Source: an uncultured Lachnospiraceae bacterium | GTDB taxonomy: Bacteria; Bacillota; Clostridia; Lachnospirales; Lachnospiraceae | Reading direction: 5' to 3' | NCBI GenBank assembly: GCA_947589305.1 | Contig: CANQAP010000004.1 | Location: 124,001 to 188,000 of the forward strand | DNA: 64,000 nt | Part shown: one piece after another, positions 36,033-44,245 of the stretch | Numbering within the stretch: position 1 is the stretch's first letter | Layout: each line of letters opens with the position of its first letter | Notes under the pieces: generated by a model | Database searches by the model: none | Seen by the model: only the letters and a program-made list of their open reading frames with translations | Told to the model about the DNA's origin: nothing | Made by a program: the position numbers and the translations under genes

Positions 36033-36437
36033 ATGCAAACTATCACAAAACACAGAATTGCCGCCGTATCCGCCGCTGTCCTGATCGTCGGCTATGCCAT
36101 CCTGTCTATCCGTTTTCATATCGGCATTCCCTGCATATTCCATGTACTCACGGGACTGTACTGTCCCGGTTGCGGACTGGGCAGAAGCGTACTATCCCTG
36201 CTATCCGGCGACTGGTATCAGGCATTTCGATACAATGTTTTACTCATGCCCTGCATTCTTCCGGGAACCATACTATTGATCTATACCTTTTTTCAGGTCA
36301 TGTGCGGAACGCCCATCCATCGGACCTTCCTTGCCCATGCGGCAGAGCGTTTTGGACTGCTGATCGCCTGCGTGTTAATCCTGTTTTCCATTTTAAGAAA
36401 TATCTTTGACATTTTGGCTCCGACTTCCGTCCTATAG
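36033..36437 (+). CDS. DUF2752 small membrane protein
   Basis: A 134-residue protein with three predicted membrane segments (about 9-26, 65-90, 105-127). The signature GLYCPGCGLGRSVLSLLSGD (C44, C47) lies between the first two, as in DUF2752 proteins. Function is unknown. GAAAGGA precedes the ATG at 36033. It is divergent from the degenerate HD-GYP gene and 81 bases upstream of a CD225-like gene on the same strand, which has its own promoter. Confidence 0.85.
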   Translation: MQTITKHRIAAVSAAVLIVGYAILSIRFHIGIPCIFHVLTGLYCPGCGLGRSVLSLLSGDWYQAFRYNVLLMPCILPGTILLIYTFFQVMCGTPIHRTFLAHAAERFGLLIACVLILFSILRNIFDILAPTSVL

Positions 36438-36458
36438 GACATGAATTCCATTTAATAC

Positions 36459-36488
36459 TTGTCATACCGGCATATACAGTGCTATAAT
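36459..36488 (+). promoter_or_regulatory. Promoter of the CD225-like gene
   Basis: TTGTCA (36459-36464) and TATAAT (36483-36488) are 18 bases apart. The start codon is 30 bases further on. Confidence 0.7.
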
Positions 36489-36518
36489 AGAGTGAATATT
36501 AAAAAAGGAGGTTTCACG

Positions 36519-36791
36519 ATGGTACCTGAGAATAAGTTTGGCTTAATGCTTGGTTTAAGTATTGCAGAACTGGTCTGCTGTTTCCCAATTACCGGTATTA
36601 TCGGTATTATTTTTGCCGCTCTTGCAAATTCCGCTTATAAAGAAGGGAATTATGAAGATTATGAAGCAAAAGCAAAGACTGTTAAGATTGCATTGATCGT
36701 CGGTTTAGTGATTGGTCTCATATTGAATATTCTTGTTCTTGTACTTTACGGAGCAGCGATCTTCTCGGCAATTGGAAGTTCTTCCTACTAA
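36519..36791 (+). CDS. CD225/dispanin-like small membrane protein
   Basis: A 90-residue protein with two membrane segments (about 8-36 and 56-83). A cytoplasmic loop between them carries ALANSAYKEGNYEDYEAKAK, and a CC pair (C20, C21) sits in the first segment, as in bacterial CD225/dispanin proteins. The start at 36519 is supported by AAAGGAGG; an upstream in-frame ATG lies in the promoter. Its neighbour is DUF2752. Function is unknown; membrane curvature or trafficking roles known for animal relatives should not be assumed. Confidence 0.75.
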   Translation: MVPENKFGLMLGLSIAELVCCFPITGIIGIIFAALANSAYKEGNYEDYEAKAKTVKIALIVGLVIGLILNILVLVLYGAAIFSAIGSSSY

Positions 36792-36821
36792 GCCATACTA
36801 CTTACATAGTAAGCAGTCATA

Positions 36822-36847
36822 CAGGGACACATATATTATGTGTTCCT
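36822..36847 (+). terminator. Hairpin after the CD225-like gene
   Basis: AGGGACACAT and ATGTGTTCCT form a 10-base stem with one G-U pair. The plus strand is followed by A rather than T residues, so a classical terminator is doubtful. Confidence 0.3.
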
Positions 36848-36857
36848 AAAAAAATGA

Positions 36858-36886
36858 TTGAAAAAATCAAAAAGATATAGTATTAT
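36858..36886 (+). promoter_or_regulatory. Promoter of tRNA-Thr
   Basis: TTGAAA (36858-36863) and TATTAT (36881-36886) are 17 bases apart, 14 bases before the tRNA. Confidence 0.7.
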
Positions 36887-36900
36887 ATTGCTGTTGGTTT

Positions 36901-36973
36901 GCTGGAATAGCTCAGTCGGTAGAGCACTTCACTCGTAATGAAGGGGTCGAGGGTTCAAGTCCCTTTTCCAGCT
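36901..36973 (+). tRNA. tRNA-Thr (anticodon CGT)
   Basis: A 73-base cloverleaf. The acceptor GCTGGAA pairs with TTCCAGC, with T as discriminator. The anticodon stem is CTTCA/TGAAG with loop CTCGTAA. The T-arm is AGGGTTCAAGTCCCT. CCA is not encoded. Confidence 0.95.
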
Positions 36974-36974
36974 T

Positions 36975-37010
36975 AAAGAACCTGTGGATAACTGACTCCA
37001 CAGGTTCTTT
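36975..37010. terminator. Terminator of tRNA-Thr, also facing the ATPase gene
   Basis: A perfect 14-base stem (36975-36988 with 36997-37010) has an 8-base loop. It ends in TTT on both strands and separates convergent units. Confidence 0.85.
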
Positions 37011-37034
37011 CATTTCCTATTCGAAATACAAGCG

Positions 37035-38327
37035 TTAAAAATTCCAAAGACCATATAACGGAACATTGAGTCTCCCCTTATGAAATCCGAGACTTTCCAA
37101 TGAAATCCGAATCGCCATCCGATTGCCATACTTCTGATGAAACACCTTCAGATTCTGTGCTTTCGTCCGGATCGTCGTCTGTACATCAACCGGGATGACT
37201 TCGCCGTCGTCTTCAAAAATAAAATCAATTCTGGCTGTCGCTTCCGATGTCCAAAAATACAGTTCCCGCACATTTGCATTTAAAGTTAATTCCGCCAATA
37301 CAAACTGTTCCGATAAGATGCCGTTTAGCATTTCAAATACATGACCGCTTTCCGCTTCCTTTGCTTCGATCCCCACCGTATTGCGTAACAAACCATGATC
37401 CAGATAATATAATTCAAACGATTTCTTATCGATATATTGCTCCAACGGGGAATATCCCTGCGTGACTTTGCGCACTTTTCGTACATAGCCCGCCTGTACC
37501 AGCCACTCAACGGCAGGAATATATTCTCTCGCTCTTGCCTTTGGATCGATCACCCCATACATAAACTTTTTATTTTCTTTCGTGATCTGTACCGGCACAC
37601 TGTCCCATACCTGAAGAATCTTCTTGACATATTGTTTCGGCGCATAACGGATAATATCCTCTCGCAATTCCTGCAGGATCCGATGCTGGATCATATCCAC
37701 CCGGTTCCAGTCGTGCCGACGGATAAAGTCCTGCACGACTTCCGGCATACCCCCGGTCAGATAAAAGGATTTCAGGTATTCCAAAATGATCGGACGCAGA
37801 TCGCTCGCCAATCCGTTTACCTTTTCATGTTCAATCATCCGGCAAAGCTCCTGCGCTTTGTTGGCAATGAGAAATTCTTCAAACGTCATTGGATACAACT
37901 GCTTTACCAGTATTTCGGATGTCACCAGATTCTCCGCCGGAAGCAGTCCCATCCATGATGCCACCATGATAATCGCAAGATGCGTTCGTTGTCTGGCATA
38001 TTGTAACACGCCGGCAAACAGATCCTCTTCCACCTGAACTTCATCAAACACCAGTAAGACGTCGGAAGTATCGTCTGCCTGTAAATCGATATCAGACAGA
38101 ACCTTTAGCTGTTCATCAATAAATTCCGCGCTATTGGGCGTTAAAAACAATTCTCTCAGAATGGCATCTTTATCAAATTCAATATGAATGGTACGCGGAA
38201 AAAAGGCTTTGGCAAAATCGTTTACACACCATGTCTTACCGACGCCCTTTGCTCCTTTTATGAGCAGCAGGCGGCGGTTCGGCTGTTCCTGCCACTGCAC
38301 CAAATCATTCATTAGGTTACGATACAC
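37035..38327 (-). CDS. AAA+ ATPase with C-terminal DUF4143 nuclease-like domain
   Basis: A 430-residue protein of the AAA_14/DUF4143 group. Walker A is GAKGVGKT (25-32) and Walker B LLVFDEVQ. A VASWMGLL stretch stands in for sensor-1. The QLYPMTFEEFL motif is typical of the group. The DUF4143-like domain includes LTGGMPEVVQDF and ends with a restriction-endonuclease-like strand RIDFIFEDDGEVIPVDVQT. Cellular role is unknown; these genes are scattered in gut anaerobes. The start is GTG at 38327 with AAGG 7 bases upstream. It has its own promoter and no toxin or antitoxin partner is visible. Confidence 0.88.
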   Translation of the reverse strand: MYRNLMNDLVQWQEQPNRRLLLIKGAKGVGKTWCVNDFAKAFFPRTIHIEFDKDAILRELFLTPNSAEFIDEQLKVLSDIDLQADDTSDVLLVFDEVQVEEDLFAGVLQYARQRTHLAIIMVASWMGLLPAENLVTSEILVKQLYPMTFEEFLIANKAQELCRMIEHEKVNGLASDLRPIILEYLKSFYLTGGMPEVVQDFIRRHDWNRVDMIQHRILQELREDIIRYAPKQYVKKILQVWDSVPVQITKENKKFMYGVIDPKARAREYIPAVEWLVQAGYVRKVRKVTQGYSPLEQYIDKKSFELYYLDHGLLRNTVGIEAKEAESGHVFEMLNGILSEQFVLAELTLNANVRELYFWTSEATARIDFIFEDDGEVIPVDVQTTIRTKAQNLKVFHQKYGNRMAIRISLESLGFHKGRLNVPLYGLWNF

Positions 38328-38382
38328 GTCCTCACCTTCTCTCTGCTTCTTACCGTCATCAAAATCACATTATCTCAACCAA

Positions 38383-38412
38383 ATCATACCATGCCCGGCG
38401 GTTGCTTGTAAA
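38383..38412 (-). promoter_or_regulatory. Promoter of the AAA+ ATPase gene
   Basis: TTTACA (38407-38412) and an extended -10 TGGTATGAT (core 38383-38388) on the minus strand are 18 bases apart. Confidence 0.6.
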
Positions 38413-38426
38413 GTGCCTGTTCACCT

Positions 38427-39824
38427 TCAAAATCCCCATACTTTCTCCAAGAGTTGTAAACCGGTTTGCATCTCCTGCTCCGACAGATTCGCATATCCCA
38501 GTAACAAGGATGGTCGCTTGGCTGTTCCCTCGATATAATAAGCCGACAACGGATATACCTTCACGCCTGCCTGTAGCGCCAGCTCCGCCAACTCCTCTTC
38601 TGTGTTTGTGGCATTCGTTAATTCCACCAGCATATGCAGCCCTGCATGATATCCCTTGCGTTCTACATCTTCCGGCCATTCTGACATTCGGTTGAGCATG
38701 TAATCATGCTTCGCGCGATAAATACCACGCATACGGTTCAGGTGACGTTCAAAATATCCGTCCGTCAAAAACCGTCTGACTACCTCCTGTTCCATGCGGG
38801 ATACCGTAGTTGCGAAAAACGATGCCTGCTGATGATAGATTTCACATAGTCGTTCCGGCAGTACCATATAACCGATCCGGATCGCCGGAGAAATCGCCTT
38901 GGAAAACGTTCCCAGATAAATGACTTTTCCTCTCGTATCTAAGCCCTGCAGCGCCGGGATCGGTTTCCCCTGATAACGGAATTCACTGTCATAATCATCT
39001 TCGATGATATATCGCTCCTCCCGTTCGTATGCCCAGTTCAAAAGCTGCAACCGGCGTTTGACCGGCATGATGATGCCCAAAGGGAATTGGTGAGACGGCG
39101 TCACGAACGCCAAAGTCGCTTCCGTCCGCTTCAGAGCTTCTATATCCATGCCCGCCTCATCCAACGGCATCGGGGCAATGGAATACCGAAAATTATGAAA
39201 CACTTTATATGCCTGTGAGTATACCGGATTTTCCATAGCGACCTTCATATGCTCCGGCAGCAGACGCGTCAACAGCATCAGCAGATAATCGGTTCCGGCT
39301 CCGATAACGATCTGGTCTTCCGTACACATCACGCCTCTGGCACGGTGCAAATAATCCCGAATCGCCTGCCGGAGGGAACGATCCCCCTGTGAATCGCCGT
39401 TCTGAAACAGTTGCGCATTGGTATCCAAGATGGTTTCTTTTGATAATTTCTGCCATTGCCGATACGGAGCATTCTGCAGATCAATACCAAACGGAGAAAA
39501 ATCCACCAGTATCTTTTCGGCATCTGAATGTTGCTGCCGGACCGGCATCGAATCCTTTCTTGCCGGCATATCCAGCAAACCGTCTATCTCACTGACATAA
39601 TATCCCCGCTTTGGGAATGCCTCCACGTAACCTTCCGATTCCAACTGTGCATATGCCATCGTCACCGTATTACGACTGATATTTAAATCCTGTGCCAATG
39701 CCCGTTCAGACGGGAGTTTTTCATGACACGCCAAATGTCCCTGCCGGATCTCCGAAACGATATACGAATATATCTGTGCATACATCGGCTCTTTGCCATT
39801 GTGGTCAATAGATACATGAAACAT
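38427..39824 (-). CDS. MocR-type regulator (GntR HTH fused to aminotransferase-like domain)
   Basis: Transcription factor with an N-terminal GntR winged helix (about 10-78, with LPSERALAQDLNISRNTVTMAY) joined to a fold-type I aminotransferase domain. The PLP lysine is expected in LGTFSKAISPAIRIGY. IEDDYDSEFRYQG is the conserved MocR stretch. These proteins sense PLP or amino compounds. The usual divergently placed target is absent here; neighbours are an ATPase and a repeat protein. A pyridoxamine kinase lies in this window at 62070 but far away. GAGGTGAT precedes the ATG at 39824. Confidence 0.92.
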   Translation of the reverse strand: MFHVSIDHNGKEPMYAQIYSYIVSEIRQGHLACHEKLPSERALAQDLNISRNTVTMAYAQLESEGYVEAFPKRGYYVSEIDGLLDMPARKDSMPVRQQHSDAEKILVDFSPFGIDLQNAPYRQWQKLSKETILDTNAQLFQNGDSQGDRSLRQAIRDYLHRARGVMCTEDQIVIGAGTDYLLMLLTRLLPEHMKVAMENPVYSQAYKVFHNFRYSIAPMPLDEAGMDIEALKRTEATLAFVTPSHQFPLGIIMPVKRRLQLLNWAYEREERYIIEDDYDSEFRYQGKPIPALQGLDTRGKVIYLGTFSKAISPAIRIGYMVLPERLCEIYHQQASFFATTVSRMEQEVVRRFLTDGYFERHLNRMRGIYRAKHDYMLNRMSEWPEDVERKGYHAGLHMLVELTNATNTEEELAELALQAGVKVYPLSAYYIEGTAKRPSLLLGYANLSEQEMQTGLQLLEKVWGF

Positions 39825-39846
39825 ATCATCACCTCACATGAAACCA

Positions 39847-39881
39847 GACCGGCTTGGAATCATCTATATCCCAAGCCGGTC
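39847..39881 (-). terminator. Terminator of the repeat-protein gene
   Basis: A perfect 11-base GC-rich stem (39847-39857 with 39871-39881) follows the stop of the upstream repeat-protein gene. The T tract on the minus strand is short. Confidence 0.65.
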
Positions 39882-39911
39882 CGATTGTTTTACGTTTATG
39901 TCCTTCATAGA

Positions 39912-42761
39912 TCATTCGTCCATTTTACCGATCGATAGGATACCGTTTTCGCCTGCGGACAACAAGCGTGATAAACCAACCGTCCGATTAGCACGGTCTC
40001 CGGTTGCGACATATGTCTCACCGGTTTCTACTAATGTCTTTGCGATCTCAAAGACCTTATCCTTAAATCCAAGCAGTTCCACCTTACTTTCGGAACTTAA
40101 TTTAAAGAGATATTGATTCTTTGCACTTACCAGCAGGATACTAAATGTACATACCTCGCTACCGATATTCGTCATGGCGGATCCAACCATTCTGGAATTG
40201 ACCACCATGATATCTGCACTTTCTAACCTCAGATATTCACTGATGATCAGATTGTAGACTTTCAGGAACTCTTCCTCTGCCTCTGCCTGCATCGGCATTT
40301 CCGCTACTGCAAATTCCACAATGGAATCTGCGATTTTAATGGTTCCCCCTTCATCATTAATGACCGTCGTATATTCCTTCGGTACAGAAATCTTAAAAAA
40401 CTTATTATCGATCACTTTATAGCCTTCCCGTTCCTGTACCTGACGATACAGCAATTCAGGGAATGAACGTTCCAAACGATTCATGGAGATCAGGGCAGAC
40501 TCATTTCCCTTGATTGCCAAATCCCGTAAATGCTCATATAACCGAATCGTATCCTCTGTCAGACTTGGAGCCAAGTCCACAATCTTTTCGATCGCAGGCG
40601 CATATCCGTTCATCGCCGCCTTATAATAGATCCGAAGCATATTATCTTTGGAAAGTCCCTGCTTTGCTTTTTCTTCAACGACTTCACACAGATATTCGTT
40701 ATCAAATCCCTCAAAGCCCAAGTCCAAAGCCCGTTCCAGTAATTTTTTACCGATATGTCCGTCCCGGAAGTCTCCTTCCTTTTCACGTTCTCGTATGATC
40801 ACGCCGTAGCGGTAAAACGCCTCCGGACTGTCCAGATTACAAGCGGTCTGAAAAGCTTCATCGATTTCATGCTCGCTTGAGAGATAAAACACCTGATTAC
40901 GCTTTTTCATGGCAACCTGTAATGCTGTTTCTGCATTTCCGTCTTTGATTTCCTGCTCCCAACGATTCACAGCCAGTTGTAATTCTTCGCCGTTCAGTTC
41001 TTGAATATCTTCGATATAAGCCTGCGCTTCCGCAATCCCGTTTTCAGCAGCCTGTTGAAAATACTGCAGTGCCAACGCCCCGTCCCGCTTTGAACGAAGC
41101 AGTCCATAATAATACAGACGTCCTAAATAGAACGGCACACGTTTATGCCCTAATTCGTCCGCTTTTTCATACCAGTTCAGCGCCTGAATATAATCCTTTT
41201 TATGCTGTTCATAAATCGTTCCGATCAAAAATGCCAGATCCGAATCATCATTCGCTTCAAACAACTGTTTTGCAAGCGACAGTGCTTTTTCATAATTGAT
41301 ATACGGACTGTCTTCATCAAAATACAGTTCGATCAACAGATAACTTGCTTTCTTACTTCCGACATTCAGCGCCTTTCTTGCAAACTCCATCGCCTTATCA
41401 TACTGTCCTAAGAAGTAATAGAATACCGCTTCACTATAATACTGCTGATCCTTACGGTTTGCACTTTCGTCGCTGATCACGGTCGGATCGACAAACGCAA
41501 ATGAATTTGCTATCTCAAAAATGATCTCTTCGTATTGTTCGATAATCTCCATCGTGGCACATACGAATTTAATACATGCCATCCGGTTTCTCTGCTTAAA
41601 GGCAAAGGTGACGATCCCCCGCTCCATCTCCTTGTGATAATAAGTTGCACAGATACCGTCCGCATACTCTGTGATATATTCCTGTATATTCAATTCATAA
41701 TCCAGTATATCGTTATCATACCTCAAAAACAATTCCAGATCCCGCGTTGATTCTTTCGGCACGCTGTCATATGTCACGTAGATTGCAAAATCCTTATACG
41801 CTTCATTCGGTGCGTAATATTCCTCTTCAGCTTCTTCGTTGACGACTTTTACCCATCCTTTCGGGAGCTTGTGGATATAGCCTTCGACTTCATCATGGAT
41901 ATAGGTATACTGGTATTGCAGCCTCGATCCTTCTATGGTCTTAAACCGATATTCAATATTCTGTGCTTTACGCCGTTCTGCAATCTTGGCATACAGCTTT
42001 TCCTTTTCTTCAAATTCCACACTGTCTGTATTATTCAGGACATATTCAACACGCTCAAAGGCTGCCTGCCCCTGTTCGTCTCCCATATCAGCCAGTTTTT
42101 CATAATAGGTCTTTGCCTTGGCAATGTTAATCTCTATCACGGTATCTCCGCGGTTGCCAAAACTGTCATATTTATATAAGCCTTCCTCATAAATACTTCC
42201 CAATTTCAACAAAGAAGCCGGATCGTTCAATGCCGCCCCCTTTTCAAAATAAGAAAGCGCTTTACTGAAATTGTTTTTACTGAGCAGATCCCTTCCCACT
42301 TTAAAATAAATCGCTCCGTCCGGATCCAAGGCTAACAGTCGCTCATAATATCCGATCGCTTTTTCATGATTGACCTGAACCGTAGAATTGCCATAGCTCC
42401 CGTTTTCATACATTTCCCCTAAAATACGAAGCGCCTGACTGCCGTAATATATGTACTGCTCATCGTTTTCTACCATTTCAGCCACTTCTTCTAATTTATT
42501 GATCGCATCCATTGCCTTTCCCTGATTTAAGCAATCGATTGCCTCGCCTACCGCTTCTTCCGCCGGATTATCTGATTGTTTCTTTTTTCCTCCGAAAACA
42601 GAGTCGATCAGACGGTCGATGAAGTCGATTTTACCAAATGCGATCACTAACGCAAGCACAATGATGACAATGGCGATCAGTACACCTATACCGTTCCGAA
42701 AGATAACTCCTGTGATAATTCCAATCAAGCCGACAACGCCTGCCACAATATATTTTTTCAT
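39912..42761 (-). CDS. Membrane-anchored Sel1/TPR-like repeat protein
   Basis: A 949-residue protein. The N-terminus has two close membrane segments (about 4-23 and 27-44), then a basic GGKKKQ linker. Helical Sel1-like repeats follow, seen as recurrent A-x-x-YY-x-x-L and G-x-x-Y patterns (for example KAIGYYERLLALDPDGAIYFKVG and ALQYFQQAAENGIAEAQAY). A central non-repeat region (about 300-440) contains LPKGWVKVVNEEAEEEYYAPNEAYKD and resembles a lipoprotein-like beta domain; a similar one recurs near the C-terminus. The start at 42761 has GAGGGTG 6 bases upstream. Function is unknown; a protein-interaction scaffold on the cytoplasmic membrane face is the best guess. Confidence 0.75.
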   Translation of the reverse strand: MKKYIVAGVVGLIGIITGVIFRNGIGVLIAIVIIVLALVIAFGKIDFIDRLIDSVFGGKKKQSDNPAEEAVGEAIDCLNQGKAMDAINKLEEVAEMVENDEQYIYYGSQALRILGEMYENGSYGNSTVQVNHEKAIGYYERLLALDPDGAIYFKVGRDLLSKNNFSKALSYFEKGAALNDPASLLKLGSIYEEGLYKYDSFGNRGDTVIEINIAKAKTYYEKLADMGDEQGQAAFERVEYVLNNTDSVEFEEKEKLYAKIAERRKAQNIEYRFKTIEGSRLQYQYTYIHDEVEGYIHKLPKGWVKVVNEEAEEEYYAPNEAYKDFAIYVTYDSVPKESTRDLELFLRYDNDILDYELNIQEYITEYADGICATYYHKEMERGIVTFAFKQRNRMACIKFVCATMEIIEQYEEIIFEIANSFAFVDPTVISDESANRKDQQYYSEAVFYYFLGQYDKAMEFARKALNVGSKKASYLLIELYFDEDSPYINYEKALSLAKQLFEANDDSDLAFLIGTIYEQHKKDYIQALNWYEKADELGHKRVPFYLGRLYYYGLLRSKRDGALALQYFQQAAENGIAEAQAYIEDIQELNGEELQLAVNRWEQEIKDGNAETALQVAMKKRNQVFYLSSEHEIDEAFQTACNLDSPEAFYRYGVIIREREKEGDFRDGHIGKKLLERALDLGFEGFDNEYLCEVVEEKAKQGLSKDNMLRIYYKAAMNGYAPAIEKIVDLAPSLTEDTIRLYEHLRDLAIKGNESALISMNRLERSFPELLYRQVQEREGYKVIDNKFFKISVPKEYTTVINDEGGTIKIADSIVEFAVAEMPMQAEAEEEFLKVYNLIISEYLRLESADIMVVNSRMVGSAMTNIGSEVCTFSILLVSAKNQYLFKLSSESKVELLGFKDKVFEIAKTLVETGETYVATGDRANRTVGLSRLLSAGENGILSIGKMDE

Positions 42762-42832
42762 ACCAGTCACCCTCAATTTTATAAAATGCTGAATTATGAT
42801 GTGATAAATATCCATCCAAGACGATTGGTATA

Positions 42833-42861
42833 ATTTTATCACATACTGATTTAGACTGCAA
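42833..42861 (-). promoter_or_regulatory. Promoter of the repeat-protein gene
   Basis: TTGCAG (42856-42861) and TAAAAT (42833-42838) on the minus strand are 17 bases apart. Confidence 0.7.
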
Positions 42862-42864
42862 CAC

Positions 42865-42921
42865 TTTGCCCTACGGCAAAGAAAAAGGCATCTTCAAAAT
42901 AGTTCTCTTGAAGATACCTTT
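42865..42921 (-). terminator. Terminator of the FliD-C-like gene, with a second hairpin
   Basis: The first stem (42884-42897 with 42908-42921) has 14 pairs including a G-U and ends in T residues on the minus strand. It is followed at once by CTTTGCC/GGCAAAG (42865-42881 region), giving a tandem structure between two minus-strand genes. Confidence 0.75.
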
Positions 42922-42955
42922 AGGTTCTCTCTTCTTCCTATAATATCTGATCCTC

Positions 42956-43747
42956 TTAAAAGATTCCGTTATATAATGAACCGGTCAGAGAATTTGAATA
43001 CTGTGCATTGCTGTTATACAGAGAATTGGAAGACATCGCATTTGTAGACACGTTATAAATCTCTGATGCCTTCTGATACATTTTGGAACTGATCGAAACA
43101 GAACCGTTAAACAGGCTCTTCACATCCAACATATCTGACTTCTTAAATGTCTCCTCATCAACGGAAAGGGTATTATCATCATTGATCGTGATGCCGATAT
43201 CCTTCAAAGACTTCTCATAAACCGCCATATCGGTCACCATGCCGACTCCTTTACGTAAGATGGAAGCATTTGTAGATTTTGTTGCCTCGGACATCAATGA
43301 ATTATAATCATCCACAAAATCCTTTACCGCCTTGTAGATCTTATCCGTATCATACTGTTTTGTGACCGTGCCATCCTCTTCATTCTTCACATCTACTTTT
43401 TTAAATAACGAATCGGTTCCTCGTTCCATCAATACATCCGCAGAATCCTTCATGGAATCCGCTTTATTCTTGACTTCCGCCAGTTTCTTTGTATTGGCAT
43501 CTGTCGTACTTTTGTCCAAAACGGAACTGTTCGTGGAAGTACTCTTTTTACTGCTCGTGCTGTCAACGTCTTCCGCTTGCTGGGCATAATATGCTTTAAC
43601 CAACGTCCGGTAAGAACCACTCTTAATGGAAGCGTAATCACCTAATGAACTATACAACGAGCCGAACATGTTCGATGAACCGGTACCCAACATACTGCTA
43701 AAAAAATTAGAATTCAGGTAGGAATTGAATCCAAAAAGATTTGCCAT
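42956..43747 (-). CDS. Orphan protein with FliD (hook-associated protein 2) C-terminal-like region
   Basis: A 263-residue protein rich in Ser, Asn and Lys without signal peptide or membrane segment. The N-terminus is glycine/serine/phenylalanine rich. Residues about 135-235 contain VKDFVDDYNSLMSEATKST and LKDIGITINDDNTLSVDEE followed by DVKSLFNG, the order seen in the C-terminal domain of flagellar cap protein FliD. It is much shorter than FliD (usually 450 or more) and no flagellar gene is nearby. It has its own promoter, an AAAGGAGTG binding site and a terminator, so it is a monocistronic unit. Export and function are unknown. Confidence 0.7.
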   Translation of the reverse strand: MANLFGFNSYLNSNFFSSMLGTGSSNMFGSLYSSLGDYASIKSGSYRTLVKAYYAQQAEDVDSTSSKKSTSTNSSVLDKSTTDANTKKLAEVKNKADSMKDSADVLMERGTDSLFKKVDVKNEEDGTVTKQYDTDKIYKAVKDFVDDYNSLMSEATKSTNASILRKGVGMVTDMAVYEKSLKDIGITINDDNTLSVDEETFKKSDMLDVKSLFNGSVSISSKMYQKASEIYNVSTNAMSSNSLYNSNAQYSNSLTGSLYNGIF

Positions 43748-43845
43748 TTATATCACTCCTTTGTCACACATGGCGGGAATCCGTTCCCTTTCACTTGGCA
43801 TCCATACATATCTCTTGATATATCTTATACTATATATCGACTTAT

Positions 43846-43874
43846 ATTATATAACACTTAAGACCAAAAATCAA
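43846..43874 (-). promoter_or_regulatory. Promoter of the FliD-C-like gene
   Basis: TTGATT (43869-43874) and a perfect TATAAT (43846-43851) on the minus strand are 17 bases apart. This is a sigma-A-type promoter, not sigma-28, leaving a leader of about 90 bases. Confidence 0.75.
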
Positions 43875-43878
43875 TTCT

Positions 43879-44133
43879 TTATGCCTGCAAAAAATCTGCG
43901 ATTCCTTCTATCGCTTCTGCTTCGTCTGAACCGTCACAAGACACAAGCAGTTCGTCTCCCTGCGTCAGGGCGATGCTCATCATCCCCATAATGCTTTTTG
44001 CATTGATCTTCTTATCCTTTAACTCCAAATAAATCTTACTTTCATATTGACTTGCCACCTGAACAAACATAGCAATCGGCGGTTTTGCATCCGGACCGTC
44101 TTTAATATTAACCACCATTTTCTTCGTTGTCAT
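43879..44133 (-). CDS. HPr/Crh-like protein lacking the phosphocarrier histidine
   Basis: An 84-residue HPr-fold protein. The active-site loop, GIHARPA in HPr, reads GPDAKPP here, so the phosphorylatable His15 is Asp15 and Arg17 is Lys17. The regulatory serine region is kept as NAKSIMGMMSIAL, with Ser47 equivalent to Ser46 after a one-residue insertion. It therefore cannot act as a PTS phosphocarrier but could be phosphorylated by HprK (encoded at 48087-49031), like Bacillus Crh. Its place downstream of rapZ-whiA matches crh in the Bacillus yvc operon. It has its own strong promoter. AAGGAGAG precedes the ATG. Confidence 0.88.
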   Translation of the reverse strand: MTTKKMVVNIKDGPDAKPPIAMFVQVASQYESKIYLELKDKKINAKSIMGMMSIALTQGDELLVSCDGSDEAEAIEGIADFLQA

Positions 44134-44202
44134 AGCATTCTCTCCTTGTATATTTCCTCATTTTATAGTCAACGTATTCCGTATCCCCTTACTTTATCCC
44201 CC

Positions 44203-44231
44203 ATTATGCCATCCAAACTGCGTTCTGTCAA
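44203..44231 (-). promoter_or_regulatory. Promoter of the Crh-like gene
   Basis: TTGACA (44226-44231) and CATAAT (44203-44208) on the minus strand are 17 bases apart, within the 112-base gap after whiA. Confidence 0.8.
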
Positions 44232-44245
44232 ATACCCTTTTCTTT

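Noticed and set aside
36901-38327. Genomic island at tRNA-Thr
   Set aside because: There is no integrase and no repeat of the tRNA 3' end was found nearby.
43879-44133. Calling this gene ptsH (HPr)
   Set aside because: The catalytic histidine is Asp, so it cannot carry PTS phosphate; Crh-like is the better description.
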